DNA of 64,000 nt from Zingiber officinale (GCF_018446385.1 NC_055999.1:78321859-78385858), one strand, 5' to 3'. Positions 34,631 to 48,637 are shown, numbered from the stretch's first letter. Notes: generated by a model from the sequence alone, not told the origin. Translations and numbers: made by a program.

Positions 34631-37600
34631 ATGGATGGGGAGTCAGAGCTGAAACTGAGCCGTCTGTTGGTTCTATATGCTTCCCAAACCGGGAACGCTA
34701 TGGATGCTGCTGAGCGGGTTGGAAGGGAGGCAGAGCGTGGTGGCTGTCCTTCTGTCCAAGTCATCTCCATTGATCGGTTTGATGTGGTTTGTCATCTATA
34801 TTGATTTCCAATTTATTGGTTTTGATCTTGTTTACGGCAAAATTATACTTGTACTTTTGTTTTCTCAGCAAACTGTTTGGTGTATTGGACTATTAAAAAA
34901 TTTTACTGTTCACTTGTAGAATTTCTTGCCAGATGAAAATATTGCAGTTTTTGTTGTTTCCACCACAGGGCAGGGTGATGTGCCAGATTCAATGAAGGTC
35001 ACTCTTGCTTTCTTTTGGAAACTGATGATGGTTGGGAAAAAAAAATGTAACAGAAGTCTGATATATTATGCTACATTACTAGGTTTTCTGGAAGTTTCTT
35101 TTGCAAAGGCGTCTCAGCAATAAGTGGTTGGAAGGACTTCAATACGCTGTTTTTGGGCTGGGTGATTCAGGGTACCAGAAATATAATGTAAAATCCTGTT
35201 ATGCATTATTTCTCTTCAGCTCATGTGTAATTTGTTTTCTTCATTGCATTGCTGTTCAGCTTTTCGCTTAAATAAAAAATCAGAATACCCCCAAGACAAA
35301 TAGATCTTCATGAATTGTGCTTGTCAGTTGTCCCAGCTATCTAGTGGTGGTCATTGTTGATCTTTTATCTCCATTGAGTTCTATGTAGAGCTGGTAACAT
35401 TCAAATATATTAAATATTTTTTTACTACACTAAAGTGGTTCATTAATTTTGACAAGCATGTCTGTTAATCTATTTTTCAAACCATGTGGTTGAGCAATAA
35501 AGTGGTTCATTAATTTGACGTGCTCATTTGAATTTTTTTTTTATACCTTAACTCGTTGCTTCCTTGTCAGCTAACATTTTTTTCCAACTGCGAGGGTGGC
35601 ACTACAATGGATGAAGACACTTGATTAGTGTGATAGGAGCAACCAATGTGTGGTAGACAAGATGTATAAGTGGATCACATGAGGGTTTTTATCCAGAGGA
35701 ACTTCTTGTGGAGGGAGTCCATTTAACCAAAAAGGAACAATGAGCATTGTGGTGGCTTCTTAGTGACAAAGCTGGTGAAGACGATGATGGCCTGGGTGCT
35801 TCAAAGGACAAGTAGATCAGAACACTGAGTAGATTACCTCGGTAGAGAGGAAATAGAATTTCACATGAATGACATTGTGCGGAAGAGGAGTTCAACACTG
35901 ACCAAGTGAGAGGGTATCGATGACATTGATACCATGTTAGGGGGAATTATTCCTTATAAGAATCCCTAAGTTGTCCTGCTGTACCTGTATAACTTATAAG
36001 GAATATTGCAAGCAAGTGTTATACCCTTTACATACACATGGCCCCTTTGCCCATAACATATGAATTATTTATGATCATGTGAACTTAATTGTGGATAATA
36101 ATTCCAAATTTTTCATACACAATTTCTTTGGGCAATGTGAAACAGAAGTCAGAAATTCAAATTGTGTAAAGTTTTAAATTCCAACTAGGCCTAGTTAGTT
36201 AGAGAAATCAACTTGATGCTTCAACTTTTTGGAGACTAATTGAATTTTAGTGATTTTTATTTTTCATGAAATTGTTTTTATGTTTATAAGCATCAAAATT
36301 GAAGCACCATTCAATTGCAATGATCATAATAATGTACTGTTTCTAGTCTTTAATTTATATCCTGGAATATTTGGCAGTTTACTGCAAAGAAATTGGATAA
36401 AAGGCTTTCCGATCTCGGAGCAATGCTTTTAATTGAAAAAGGTCTAGGGGATGATCAACACCCTTCTGGGTATGTTTTTCATTTAGTCTTACTGTTGATT
36501 TTTCTGTCTTCATTGTAAACTTGTAATATTCTTGAGATATATGCTTACCGGTTATAATTATCTCGCTTATCATTAAAGAGGAAATCATCATCATCAGTCC
36601 ATGTTAGTCCCAGTATTTGTTCATCTCATGTTAATATTTTTTTTTTTGAGAATATTAATTAGGGATCATGTTAAAATTCTTTTAATATTCCATAGGTAAG
36701 ATGAGATTTGGTCGTTGCTAACTGTGTTGGTTCTTAATTCCTACTACTATAAGTAAGATTAATATGTCACTTTAGGAATTTTGTTGCTTGATCCATCTGA
36801 GATCTTTTGTTCGACAGTTTGATTACCTTCAAATTTTGTTAGTTTCTTAAAAAATGGAATCAGAATGATATTTTGGAATTTACCATGGGCAGATATGAAG
36901 GTGCCTTAGATCCTTGGTTGTCATCTTTTTGGAAGAAGCTGAATATGATGCATCCCAACATTTTGCCTAGGATATCGGATATTATGGACCCTTCTATGAG
37001 AAGTTTGGAGCAAGCAAAATTTGAGGTCACATACCATTTGTCGGACAACATCCAACTGGAGCTTTCAAATGTATCTGGTGAGTTTTGATAGGATACATCA
37101 ACTGTTTGATTGTTTTTTACTAGTTGAGCTGATTGACTTGTATGTCTCTGTTAATTTTATATCAACTTAAGAGTGCAAGGATATATGTTGTTGCCTCATT
37201 GTGCATATCTTCCAGAAGTAATGCTTTCCTTTAATAGTTCTTGAGAAGGCTTTTGACTCTCATATGTGTTAGACTTGAAGGAGACTGAGAAGGTGATTGA
37301 GAGTGCACTTTCAATGTCGCCAGTGCAGTTTTACTATCAGAACAAGAAGCCACATTATTTCTTGAAGATGGTATGAACAATGTTCTCTGTGATTGCGCTT
37401 CTATAGAGTTTGGACAGTTCTTTTTAATGTTCAATCCCATTAATTTGGGATATAGGTTATCTTAATCTTCACATATAATAAATCATGTATGATATTTGCA
37501 TTTTTCTATTAGAAACTTGTGCCAATACTATCCGTGTTATTTTAAGTTAAGCTTGTATCATTAGTTTCTAAATATACATTTATATTGTTGTTGGATATAT

Positions 37601-40600
37601 TGGGTTGATGCCGTTATGTTTATAGATTAGAGAAGGTTTACAGGCACAGACAGTATGATTATGGATAAACCAAAACTTAGAAATTTTAACATACATGCTC
37701 AGATAAAGTTTATTTTAGTTATTTATGTGTTATCTTCAGCTAAAATTCGTTTCTACATTAAGATTTATTTACACAAAGATTGAAGAGAAAGGATTAGAAA
37801 AAAAAGATCAATTGAATCAGCTTGTGTGACAATATTCACCAGTGTTATAGCAAAAGGAAGTGGATGTGACTGTGATGGATGCAACTGGTTTAAGATAGGA
37901 TTTGCTTATGAGCTTCATATTCTAGATTCTGATAATGGCATCTACATATTGACTTTCTTGGATCCCTGTTAATATAAATCTTGTTTTATTTGTAATTTGT
38001 GGTATATTTGTTGTACACATGTAGTTGGGAATAGTAGTTTGTCAAGATTCTTGTCACAAACTGGGCAGAGTGGATTGCAGACTAGCACCATTATCCATCA
38101 AATATAGGTCTTCTTCCTGTTTTTGGTTGTTTATGCAGCACCTAAGCATTGTGTTAATTTATGCCCCACAAAATCTGGATGGACTGTTTTTGTTCAAAAA
38201 TGAAATCTATCCGAACCATCCATATGCTGTTGAATATTTGAAATCACATTAGTGAAACACTTCTGTTGTTGCTTCATCTTACTGAAACATTTGGAAACTC
38301 ATGCCTACTGGTATTCTAACCGTGTATATTTGGGTTGGCGTTATGATCTCTTTAGACAGTGTACCTTTGATCCTTGTTGTGTTGTACAATGCAGAAGTGG
38401 CTTTTATGACTTGCCCTGTATTATTTTTGTGTTGCTAATCTTTGGAATATTTCTTTTGATTAATTTTACAGATAACTAATCATCAACTAACAAAACCAAG
38501 CCAGAGTAGAGATGTACGCCACTTTGAGTTTGAAAGTTCATTGAATGTGAGTTTCTTATGTAATCTTGATTGAAATTTATTACAAATCCAACTTATCATT
38601 TCTCTACCTGGTAGCTGTTCATATTCAAATTCTATTTTTGATTCCCAGTCAATTACTAATTAAACTGCTGTTCTAACTTCAGTCCATTAACTATCAAGTG
38701 GGTGATGTTCTTGAGATTCTCCCAAGTCAAAATCCTGCAGCTGTTGATGCATTTATTAGGCGCTGTAACTTGGATCCAAACTGTTACATCACTGTATGTT
38801 GTTCTTTCTTGTTGCTTTCTTTTTGAGATATCCATGGAAACCTAAGAAGTGTTGCCTTACTTTCTTAAAAACTATATGTATACTGCCAACTTGTTTATCC
38901 TAAAAAGGTCTTGACAAAAATATATTCATCATCCAGGTCAATCCCAGAGATGCAGCCAAGCCATCCATTGGTAGGCATACAATGAACATGGTGCACCCTG
39001 TTAAACTGAAGAGTTTTGTGGAACTCACCATGGATGTGGCATCAGCTTCTCCTCGGCGTTACTTCTTTGAGGCAATCTTAAGTTCATTATTTGCATCAGT
39101 TCAATACACTTTTTCATGCTAGTTTTGCCAACCTATGTTGCAACTGATAAGGGAGAGGAGCTTCTAGGAACTAGAGGTGTCAATAGGATGTACACAGCCT
39201 AGCATGGCCCAAGTTGAGTGATGCTGGGCTAGGCATGGGTACTGCCTAGGTCGATTCAACTTCAACTAGCTCAGACCATGCTTGTCTTGATGGTCCGAGG
39301 ATATATATATATACACACACAACAACAACCACCAAGCTTTATCCCACTAGGTCGGGTCGGCTATATTTATTTACGAAGTGAGCCTTGGCGCAACGGTAAA
39401 GTTGTTACCATGTGACCAAAAAATCCTGTAAACGGCCTCTTGCAAAAAGCAGGGTAAGGCTACGTACAATGGATCCTTCCCCGAGACCCGGCATGGCGGG
39501 AGCTTCGTGCGTCGGGCTGCTCTTTTTTTTTTTTTTTTTTTAAATGTATATATTTAAAAAAAAAACAGGGATAAATGAGAATCCTTGAAAAAATATAAAA
39601 AATAATAAATGGGTCATTATTAGCCCATGAATTGGCATATGAGCTGGGCTCATCCTTGTCTTTGATAATCCCTGTCCAATTCCATGGGTGGCATAACTGA
39701 CTTAGTTCTATGTCATTGTCATTCTGTATAGTGCTAGTTCTGGACACGATCTATTTCATGCATGGCGGAGCATGGAATGTGGGCCTAAAATTCCGTATCA
39801 TGCATGGTCTTGCAGACATGCCCATGGCTTAAGTCCCAAATTACCATATATGACATATCAAAATATAGCATAGAATAACCTATGGATGAAAACGAGGCAG
39901 TGGGAGAGGATTGATTGATATATAATGTGTTACACTATGTTTGCAGTGTTAGTATTACTCTAACTGAAACTGGATGAGCATGGTTACCTTCATTAAAAGC
40001 TTTTATTTATATGGATTATGAGATTTGAACTTATTTACATTTGCATGATCTAAAAAATTATGTTGTAGTACTCAATTTATTTCTACATTATGAGATGTAG
40101 GCTAATAGAGGAACTTTATAAACTTAGATGAGTTAGATACTGTTAACTTGGGTTTAACGATTTTGGGTCTCATAAATTAATCAACCAGTTCTCTCATCTA
40201 AGCGACTTATGACAATTGATATCACAGCAAACTTAATCTAAGGCATGGGGTTGTTGTGTGATGGTGGAGCCACTACTGGTCCTCACATGTTGACAATTAG
40301 GGATGATTCTAGGTTATGAGTTGGAGTCTTAATGAGGACAACAAAAATTATAGTGAGGTAATAAATTGTAATTCGCCGATTTCACATGGTGAGTTGTGGA
40401 CTAATGGAGAAACTTTATAGGTTTAGATGAGTTAACTACTATTAACTTGGACTTCAACATTTTTGACCAGCGATTGAGTCTCATAAGTTAACCAATTCAG
40501 ATCTCTTATCTAAGCAGGTTATGACCTGTTCAGTTGTTGGTGGTTGGGTGATTTAATTCACAAATTGATGCATTTTGCTTGGTGAAGGAGCCTTTCTCAT

Positions 40601-41995
40601 TCTGAGTTTGGAGTCTTCCTGATTAGTCTTTTTGCTTCTAATATATCGGTACAGTGTTCAGAGGTAAGAACACGTGAAAAAGGCAACACAAATTTGCATT
40701 AGTTTAGCACCTAGTTAAATGCCTTTCTCTAGAATAGACTTGCAGGAGTAAGGCTCATTTATTTATAGCCACTTAACATGTTCAGTTTGGTAATTTAATC
40801 ATTCCATTAGGGATCTTGTTTTGCTTGCTTACATTTCTAATGATAGAGGAATCTGAAACTCTCTTTCTGCAATTTTATCTGCCTGTTAGGTGATGAGCTT
40901 TTATGCTACAGCTGACCACGAAAAGGAAAAACTTCAGTATTTTGCCTCTCCAGAAGGAAGGGATGATTTGTACGAGTACAATCAGAAGGAGCGGAGATCT
41001 GTTCTTGAGGTGATCTATTCTATTGTTACTGAAGTTGCTAATTTTTTTAATCTGATATTAATTAGTTTTGATGTTGAACATCTGGGAAGTGTTTTCTTAA
41101 ATTGCGCCTGATGTTAGTGTAGGTTTTTTCAAGTATTGAAAAGTTATTGATCTTTGTTATAGGTACTGGAGGATTTTCCATCTGTGGAAATGCCATTCGA
41201 ATGGTTGGTGCAATTGGTCCCTCCACTAAAAACAAGAGCATTTTCCATCTCCTCATCTCCTTCTGTTCATCCAAATCAAGTGCACCTAACTGTGAGCATT
41301 GTTTCATGGATCACTCCGTTCAAGAGAACGCGATATGGTCTCTGTTCATCATGGCTTGCTGGACTTGATCCATGCGAAACCAACGGTAAAATTATCTCTA
41401 TTATTGTCATAGAATGTTCTATAAAAGCACCATTAGGTAATTCTATCTTTCAAATCTGCAAACAGAATTTCACATTCCCTCGTGGGTCACTCGAGGCGCT
41501 TTGCTACGGCCTCTACCATCAGTACCACTCATTCTTGTGGGACCAGGAACAGGATGTGCACCATTCAGGGCATTTGTGGAGGAACGTGCTCAACAGAAAT
41601 TAACCAGATCAATATCTCCTGTTCTCTTCTTCTTTGGGTGTCGGAATGAAGAAAATGATTTTTTATATGAGAATTTCTGGTTGTCTCATGCCCAAAATAA
41701 CGGGGTGTTATCCACAAACAAGGGTGGCGGTTTTTTTGTTGCATTCTCTAGAGATCAGCCGCAAAAGGTTTATGTGCAGCATAAGATGAAGGAAGAGAGT
41801 AAAAGAATTTGGAATCTTCTTAGTGCAGGTGCTGCAATATATATTGCAGGGTCCTCCACGAAGATGCCAGCAGATGTGACTTCGACTCTGGAAGAAATTA
41901 TTATGGAAGAAAGTGGGATCTCTAAAGAATCAGCCGCAAAGTGGCTCCGTCTACTAGAGAAGGCTGGTAGATTTTTCATTGAGGCATGGTCTTGA
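34631..41995 (+). CDS. ATR3: NADPH-dependent diflavin oxidoreductase 1 (ATR3/Tah18 type), 12 exons
   Basis: Exons: 34631-34783, 34920-34997, 35083-35187, 36378-36469, 36893-37077, 37273-37370, 38472-38546, 38683-38793, 38937-39071, 40890-41009, 41163-41385, 41466-41995. They join without a stop to 634 residues, normal for the family. The flavodoxin domain shows the ASQTGNA, STTGQGD and GLGDSGYQKYN segments. The FAD part has RRYFFEVMSFYA and RYGLCSSWL. The NADPH part has VGPGTGCAPFRAF, and the chain ends with Trp-Ser, as aromatic-ending reductases do. The enzyme passes electrons from NADPH through FAD and FMN to Dre2/anamorsin for cytosolic Fe-S cluster assembly. Intron 9 begins with GC rather than GT. 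The downstream neighbour YUCCA converges on it with 2.6 kb between. Confidence 0.93.
39311..39375 (+). mobile_element. SINE tail fragment in intron 9
   Basis: An AACAACAACC run followed by CCAAGCTTTATCCCACTAGG and GTCGGCTATAT. The same motif appears in reverse orientation at 51449-51497. It is widespread in plant genomes as part of a short interspersed element. Confidence 0.5.
39378..39541 (+). mobile_element. Au-type SINE in intron 9 of the reductase gene
   Basis: Starts GTGAGCCTTGGCGCAACGG, containing a tRNA-like A box (TGGCGCAACGG). The conserved body (CTCTTGCAAAAAGCAGGGTA, then TCCCCGAGACCC, then GGCGGGAGCTTCGTG) follows, and it ends in about 20 T. The expected B box (GGTTCGAATC) is missing; a short deletion joins GTGACCAAAAAATCC to TGTAAACGGCC. 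This copy therefore could not drive its own polymerase III transcription. Confidence 0.75.
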
Positions 41996-44619
41996 ACTAT
42001 GAGACTTTTGGATCGATGCAGGAAATGAATATTATTGGTTTGATCCAACATCTATTTGATCCGATCAAGGTGCACACCACTGAGATGAGCACGGTCGATT
42101 AGTATTTCTCACGGTACTCACATCGGTAATTGAAATAATACAGTTTCCTTCTGATAGAGTCATTCAGTAATATGGGAATCAACTTTTAGCAACATTTTTG
42201 TGCAAGAGACACTACAGGTACTTACTACACTTTCACACTTGCATTCCCGTTGTTATGAATCAAGAATAGCACATGCCAACATCTCAGTACATAGTCGGCG
42301 AATTTATAAACAAACATTCGATACAGATATTATCCAACACTCGGGTTTATTTGGTGTTGCTCTGTCATCAGCTGTGTAGATCATCATGACTTCAGTATGC
42401 ATTCTGTAGGAGTAAACATGGTTCTGATGAACTTCTGCATTCTTGATGTTCGATCATGCTGAGGCAGATCATATTCTCAGTCTAGACAATATGCTTAGAG
42501 ATCGTCGGACATTTTCGTAAAGCTTGACTACATTATCGGAAAGAATGATTGAAAAATGAGCAAACTTTTGGTCCAACCGGGAACTTGATCTTTGCAGTCA
42601 AACAATGGCACATCTGCTTGTTCGCAACAACTAAACCAGTCTGTAAGGGTCATTCTTCAATCAAATGGTTCAGTTAGAATGCTACTGTTCCATGATTGGC
42701 AGTCTAATAAGTTGCACAAAACATTTAGCAAACTTTTTATTTTGTAACATACCATTGAACTTTAGATGGGGAACCAAACTTAAATCGATAAGCTGTTAAC
42801 AATCCAACGTTCAGTTTAGTTTTAATCTGAACTCGAATTGTTTGACAAATAGGTCAATTTGTAATTCATGAAACGGGTTATAGTTGGTCTTTACAGGTGA
42901 TATGGGGTGATTAATTCCTAATGCTTGTCATGTGTGGCTTGTCTCACCTTCATTGCCACTCCAACCTAGAAGAAGAGCTTCACATGAGTGAGCAAGAGGT
43001 GTGTAGCCGTGACTATGCTTCCTAATTTAGGAGACCTATATATGTGAAAACATAGATCCTAAGGCCTATGAATAAGGTTTCAGAAAGTAGAGATTGAGGT
43101 CTTCTTCCTCATTTTAGTGAGGAGGAACAACAACAACAAGAACAACAAATGACCGCATGACTGCCATCGTTCCACTTTGGAATTCACATCGCCTTATCGC
43201 CTATGTGATTTTCTTCGACATGGCCCTGCATTTAACCAGCTTCAGTTGTGAAACCCCATCTATTCGTCTGGTTAGGTTATGATATTCCAATATGAATCTC
43301 ACCCTTCACTTCAGATTCAAAAACCTTAAATTTCAGAACTAAACACAATCTTTAAACTCAACACAATTTCATTTAACATAAAACAGATTCAACACATATG
43401 GAGTCAAATAAAATGAATTCATTTACAGAGTAAATTAATTTAAAAAAATTTAGTAATTTTTTTATGCTATATAATTTTTTTTAGCGTTTAATTATTTGTC
43501 AACCTTAAATAGTAATTTAAATGCTATATTAGCTTTTCAATGTTTAATAATTTGTAAAATTTTATAATTTTGTTCAAAAAATATACCTTGACAAAGTGAA
43601 AATGTGTTAATAAAATTTTTTGCTTTTTTTTTGTTTTTGCCCCATAGTATGGTGGAGTAGTAAAACATTATGAGAACAAATAAGAGGATATTTTGATCTA
43701 GTTCATTGCCTATTATTGGATCCTCGTGACATAAAAAAATAATTACAATCAATTTAATAATCTAGAGTGACATTTTTTCGATGTGAATTAATGAATCAAT
43801 TAGATATGATTCAAAATTATAAAAAATATAAATCAAAGCCGGAGGAAGAGGAAGAGAATATTGACTTGCAACAAATGGATATTGGATCACATAGTTTGGA
43901 CTTCTAGAATATAATGCCATTAGACCAATCTATTTGATTATATTGAAAGACTCACTAAATGAGAATCTCTATTGGATCATATCATTTGGGTTCGAATCCC
44001 AATAGAATATTTTAGAAGTCAATCTCTAAACTAGCATAAGATGTACTTTAAATTTATTCGATAGGTAAACCAAGAAAACCCCATCTATCTGAAAGATTAA
44101 TCAACGAAGTTCGGAAACTTGAATTATAAAAAAAAAACAATATTTTCTTTAGTTTACTTGAGTGGACTAGTCAGTAGAAGCCACATGCCACAACAGCATT
44201 TCCATTTCCCAACTGAGAAACTGCCCCAATTGCGAGCTAGTTACTTTTGTGTTCATAGGTAAATTCATGAGAAGAAAAGTCTCTTTTTTCTCACTTTTGG
44301 GAAGGAAATTTAGATAAGAAAGTTTCTTTGTTTCTTTCTTTTTCCTCAGTATCGTCTCTTCTCTGCTTCCTTTCCGAGTAAACAGGCTCTTAGTAACCAA
44401 AATCCAACAAGAGGTTATCCGAATGGAAGAGATCGATCATAAAGCACGAAAAAAAAAAAATATTCCATATCACAAAACTTTTCATTCTTAATATTATCAT
44501 AAAGATGGCATCATCTGTTGCACGTGTAAATTACAACATTAATATAGATATCTCATCATCCATAGAACAACTTCAACATCATTACAAGTACAAAACAGGA
44601 GATGGAGCTGCACTGGTGC
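41996..44619. other. Tail-to-tail intergenic region between reductase and YUCCA
   Basis: It contains the 3' ends of both genes and otherwise AT-rich sequence. A run of CAA/AAC triplets lies near 43128-43150. I see no gene or clear repeat boundary. Confidence 0.45.
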
Positions 44620-46573
44620 CTAAAGCACCGAAAATCCATGGACCCAGCATCGCCCAATATCATCAGCGATCTTTTGCGCATCGACGGAAGTCCCCATCAA
44701 GCCCTGCATCGAGAATCCAGCACTGTAAAGCCCCCTCTCCCACTTCCAACCTTTGCTCAGCTCTCTTCCTCCCTGCGAATGCAACAGAAAGAAATTGCAA
44801 ACAAGTTCATGGAGTTCTTATTGATTCATTTGTGTGTGATATTTATCACCTTTAACCAAGTGTGCAGGTTGCTTCGGTAGCCCGTGGCAAGAATGATGGC
44901 GTCGAAGGACTCCAGTCTTCCATCCACGAACTCTGCTCCATGTGCCGTCAGTCGTTTCACAGCAGGGAAAATCTGCAATTTACATCAAATACTACTAATG
45001 AACACAGCTGAGGTTTATAGTGCTAATTGGCCATTAGACCGGCAACTTGACTGATTTAAATGCATTCAATTGAAGTGAACATAAACCTGGATATCACCGG
45101 ATTTAATCCTAGCTAGCGCACCAACGTCCAGGACCGGCGTCTTGCCAGAGAGGGACTTAAGCTCAAGAGGTCCCAGCTTGGGTCGCTTGAGGCCGTGCAG
45201 CTCAGTGTTGCCGAGCATTAACCTGGAGATACACAAAAGAAAGCGATCTGCCACCCGAACCGGTAGGAACTTCAGGAGCCAAGAGGAAAGACCAAAGGTG
45301 GACCAGCCTAGTATTTCCCTGGGCAAGACATGCACCTGCAATTGATCGTCACAAACAAATTAAAATCTAAGATACATCTCTTCACATCATTTATTTAACA
45401 TGATTGGTGTAAAGACATGAGTATTCTTTCCTCGATCTTTCGAACGAAAACATCACTATATATAATTTCCTGATGGCACTACTGTAAGCACTGTCTCGGC
45501 AAGGAGTGAAAAATTCAAAAGAGAGTGCAAAATACCAGACCGAGTAATAGAACAACAATTGGTACGCTTGTAGCACACTTAAGAAAAAGAGAGCTTCATA
45601 AATTGGTATTTGCATGCTCCAAAGGTATCCTACATTTTGAATTAAATAGAAGGAAAAATGCATGGGAATTCTATATTTAAAAATGAATGTAATCTGAAAC
45701 ATGAAATTGAATTTCCATGAATTATATTTGTAATCTAATAGTTCCTTCTTAGATACGAAGAATTGATATTTATGAATAGATTTATTATATGCTGAGAAGG
45801 TAGATGAATGAAATGACAAACAAAAATACCCCTTCTCTTACGACCATTGATGGACGTGCATTATGGTTGCAAAGGTCCAAGCAAACCTCCATACCAGAGT
45901 TTCCGCAACCAATAACAAGCACTCGCTGTCCCTGAAAGATTTCACCACACTTATATGAACTTGTATGGATCACGGGGCCTTTAAATTCGTCCATGCCACC
46001 AATCCCTGGCACTGATTCTTCAGCATTGACTCCAGTTGCTCCAACGAGCCACCGGCTCACATACTTGGTCAGGCTTCCATCACTTCCCACAGTGTGCACT
46101 CTCCACAGCTCACTTCTCGGGTCAAACTCTGCACTCACAACTGTGGAGTTGAACACAGGCCTGATGTTGAACCGTCTTGCATAAGCCTCAAGATATCTCA
46201 CAAACTGTGCTCTACTGGGGTATGTAGGAAAGCTTTCAGGGAATGGCATGAGAGGGAGCTGGCAGAAGTGCTTCGGGATGTGGAGGTGGAGGCGGTCATA
46301 GGTCTTCAGCTGCCAAAGTGAGGCAATGAAGTGAGATCGCTCTAGGATCACACTCGGGATGCCCTTCTCCTTGAGACACGCAGCGACAGCAAGCCCCGAT
46401 GGCCCAGCACCGACGATGACAGGCCCTGGAACAGCGATCCATTGATTAGCCTCATTGACCGATAAATTGACATTGATAGCCTGGTCAATGCGTTCTTCAA
46501 TGCCAACCTGGTTGGCAAGGTGAATCAATGGGTCAAGGAGTTCACTTCCATATGATCCATTCCATATCCTCAT
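44620..46573 (-). CDS. YUC: Indole-3-pyruvate monooxygenase (YUCCA flavin monooxygenase), 4 exons
   Basis: Exons (minus): 46573-45830, 45335-45087, 44972-44850, 44772-44620, all GT-AG, giving 422 residues, normal for YUCCA. Key segments: [13 protein letters not shown] (FAD), the [11 protein letters not shown] match to the FMO-identifying motif FxGxxxHxxxY, [13 protein letters not shown] (NADPH), and LATGYRSN near the C-terminus. The enzyme converts indole-3-pyruvate to indole-3-acetic acid, the main auxin-producing step, in the cytosol or at the ER face. About 60 residues precede the FAD motif, longer than in many paralogues, starting [19 protein letters not shown]. The exon count and phase agree with the family. 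Which YUCCA member this is cannot be said from this window. Confidence 0.93.
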
Positions 46574-46806
46574 AGGAGTTCAATGGAATGGATCCTCACT
46601 GCAGAAGACTAATATAATGAGAAGGTTGAAAATGAGTCAAAGAAGATGGTTTCTCAATTTCTTTGCCTTTGTTTTCGTCCAGCAAGAACTCAAAGTGGAC
46701 ACTAAGAAGCTGAAAGAAAAAATCTATTAGAAGTGCCAAGGGGAGATATCTCCTTAGATGGAGGTTGCAGACACAGGAAAACACACAGACGCTCAACCAA
46801 GACGGG

Positions 46807-46815
46807 CTATATATA
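46807..46815 (-). promoter_or_regulatory. TATA box candidate for YUCCA
   Basis: TATATATAG on the minus strand, about 235 bp upstream of the YUCCA start codon. A pyrimidine-rich leader follows it. Position and sequence fit a plant TATA box; the start site itself is not known. Confidence 0.5.
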
Positions 46816-48497
46816 CTATGAGGAACATTGAGTGCTGTCTCTCCATTGGATGAGCCAGACAAACCTATGAATATTGTTATGTTGGGGCAACACTCCACAA
46901 TGTAGAAAAAGTGTGTAGTTCCAAGTTCCAAACCTACTCCCCATTAAATACTCGCAGGAAATTATGAATGGAAGGTTATCCCTCCCAAAAAAGAAGCTAA
47001 ATATAAGAAATAGGATTTGAGCATGGGCAGGGTTGACATGCAATCAAAATGCATCTTCCTGTGAAAACGGATGTTCCATATAAAAGAGGATGGGATCTCG
47101 AGGGAGAACTGAAAAATGGAAATAACCAAAATGTTAATCAGCAATAAGAAATATCTAATAGTCGGTGAATGGTAATTTCTCCCAAATATCAAGAGAATAA
47201 GACTGACATTTCTCCTAAAGATGAAAAGCTTGAAACAACACTGAAAACACACCTAACAGTACCATATAAAAACTCTAGTTTTTGGCTAGCCTAGATTTGT
47301 ATTAAATGACAATCTAGTCTTAATAAATAACTAGCGGTGAAAGAGAATAAAATGCAACACCACATACTGTCGTTAACCATAACTGCTCAAATGCTGAATG
47401 CTAGACAGCATTATTTCTGCAATCAATAATGATGAAGTTAAAAAAAACCTAGTTGCAAGCTTGCATGCACAAAGAATGAATCTACAAGCATAGGAAGGTT
47501 AGAAAAAGCAAAAACAAAAGCACAAGTTTTACTCTGATGCACAAAGACCTATGAGAATCGCATGCATGACAGTAGGATAAGTTTATAATTGCATGAAATG
47601 TTTACTAATGGGTCTTAGTACAGTGATTGTGGGCATCCTCCAAGAATCATTCTTGCTAAAAATAATTCTATTTGAATTCCTCAGCAAGATGGAACAAATC
47701 ATCCAAGTTTCTTAAATTCAAAATACTCACACCACTTGGCTTTGCCATTTGTTTAAGCATTGCATCCACCAATAAAACTTAGCATTATTAAGGCTGATGC
47801 CAAAATTATTGTTTAATTGACCTACATGAAATCACTTGGTCAGGAATTATAAATCACAAAAAATATTAATAAGAACTCAATTGGGATTTGCGAGATGAAT
47901 AAATGATTAATATAAACTACTTGGTCCATCTTTCATTCGCATTAACAGTCCCAAAATTCACTCTCTAATCTAATGGCTATGATGCTATAAGATCATTATA
48001 CATATTAGTGTAATTATAAAGAAATGAATTATCATAAAAGTCAATTAGAGTTTTGTTGTAAAGTGCATCACTGCCAACTTTTGACATTAAAAATAACCTA
48101 TTTAATATTTTCAATTTTAAAAGAGCGACGGAATCGCATGATATGCTGCTAAATGTCAAGCTTCAACCAGTGCAGAACCATTCAGATAAAAAATGAACTT
48201 GACCATTGATTTTAAATAAATCACTATCTTTAAGCACAGACCACTCATCTTAATTTCAGGTAAAGAATCTAGTAAAAGAATATGGAAATAGGTAGTGACT
48301 TTTGTAACTTTCCTAAACAAAGTAATTTTTTATTCACTGTGACATAGAATAACTCATTTTATATATACGATATTTAAATGTCATCTTAGAGTATGTTTGG
48401 TACTTTTGCATTTTGAAAGTGCATTCAAAGTACATAGATAGAATAATTGTGTGCAAGCAATTTAATGTTCATTATCACATATACTATTCTGCGCTAG
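46816..48497. other. YUCCA upstream region, nothing else recognised
   Basis: AT-rich, with no gene that I can support. Short minus-strand open frames near 46816-47252 have no protein signature. Confidence 0.4.
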
Positions 48498-48565
48498 GGA
48501 AAAATGTCCCCCGTGATTTACCTGCATGTATCTTGTCATGGGCCAGCGATACTGGGTTGCTCAAG
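48498..48565 (+). CDS. Orphan exon candidate a
   Basis: Between an acceptor (CTGCGCTAG) and a donor (AAG|GTGAGC), the frame reads GKNVPRDLPACILSWAS and then DTGLLK, 22 complete codons after two bases. It ends in phase 0, which matches the candidate exon at 52408. The composition is protein-like. I do not recognise the family. Confidence 0.25.
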
Positions 48566-48637
48566 GTGAGCGATATCATCTTTTGCTCCAATTATCACAT
48601 GTACTGTTCTCATGAAAATGTATTTAGAAATCACTTA

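Noticed and set aside
39377-39440. Functional tRNA gene
   Set aside because: The tRNA-like A box belongs to a SINE, the B box is deleted and no cloverleaf can be drawn.
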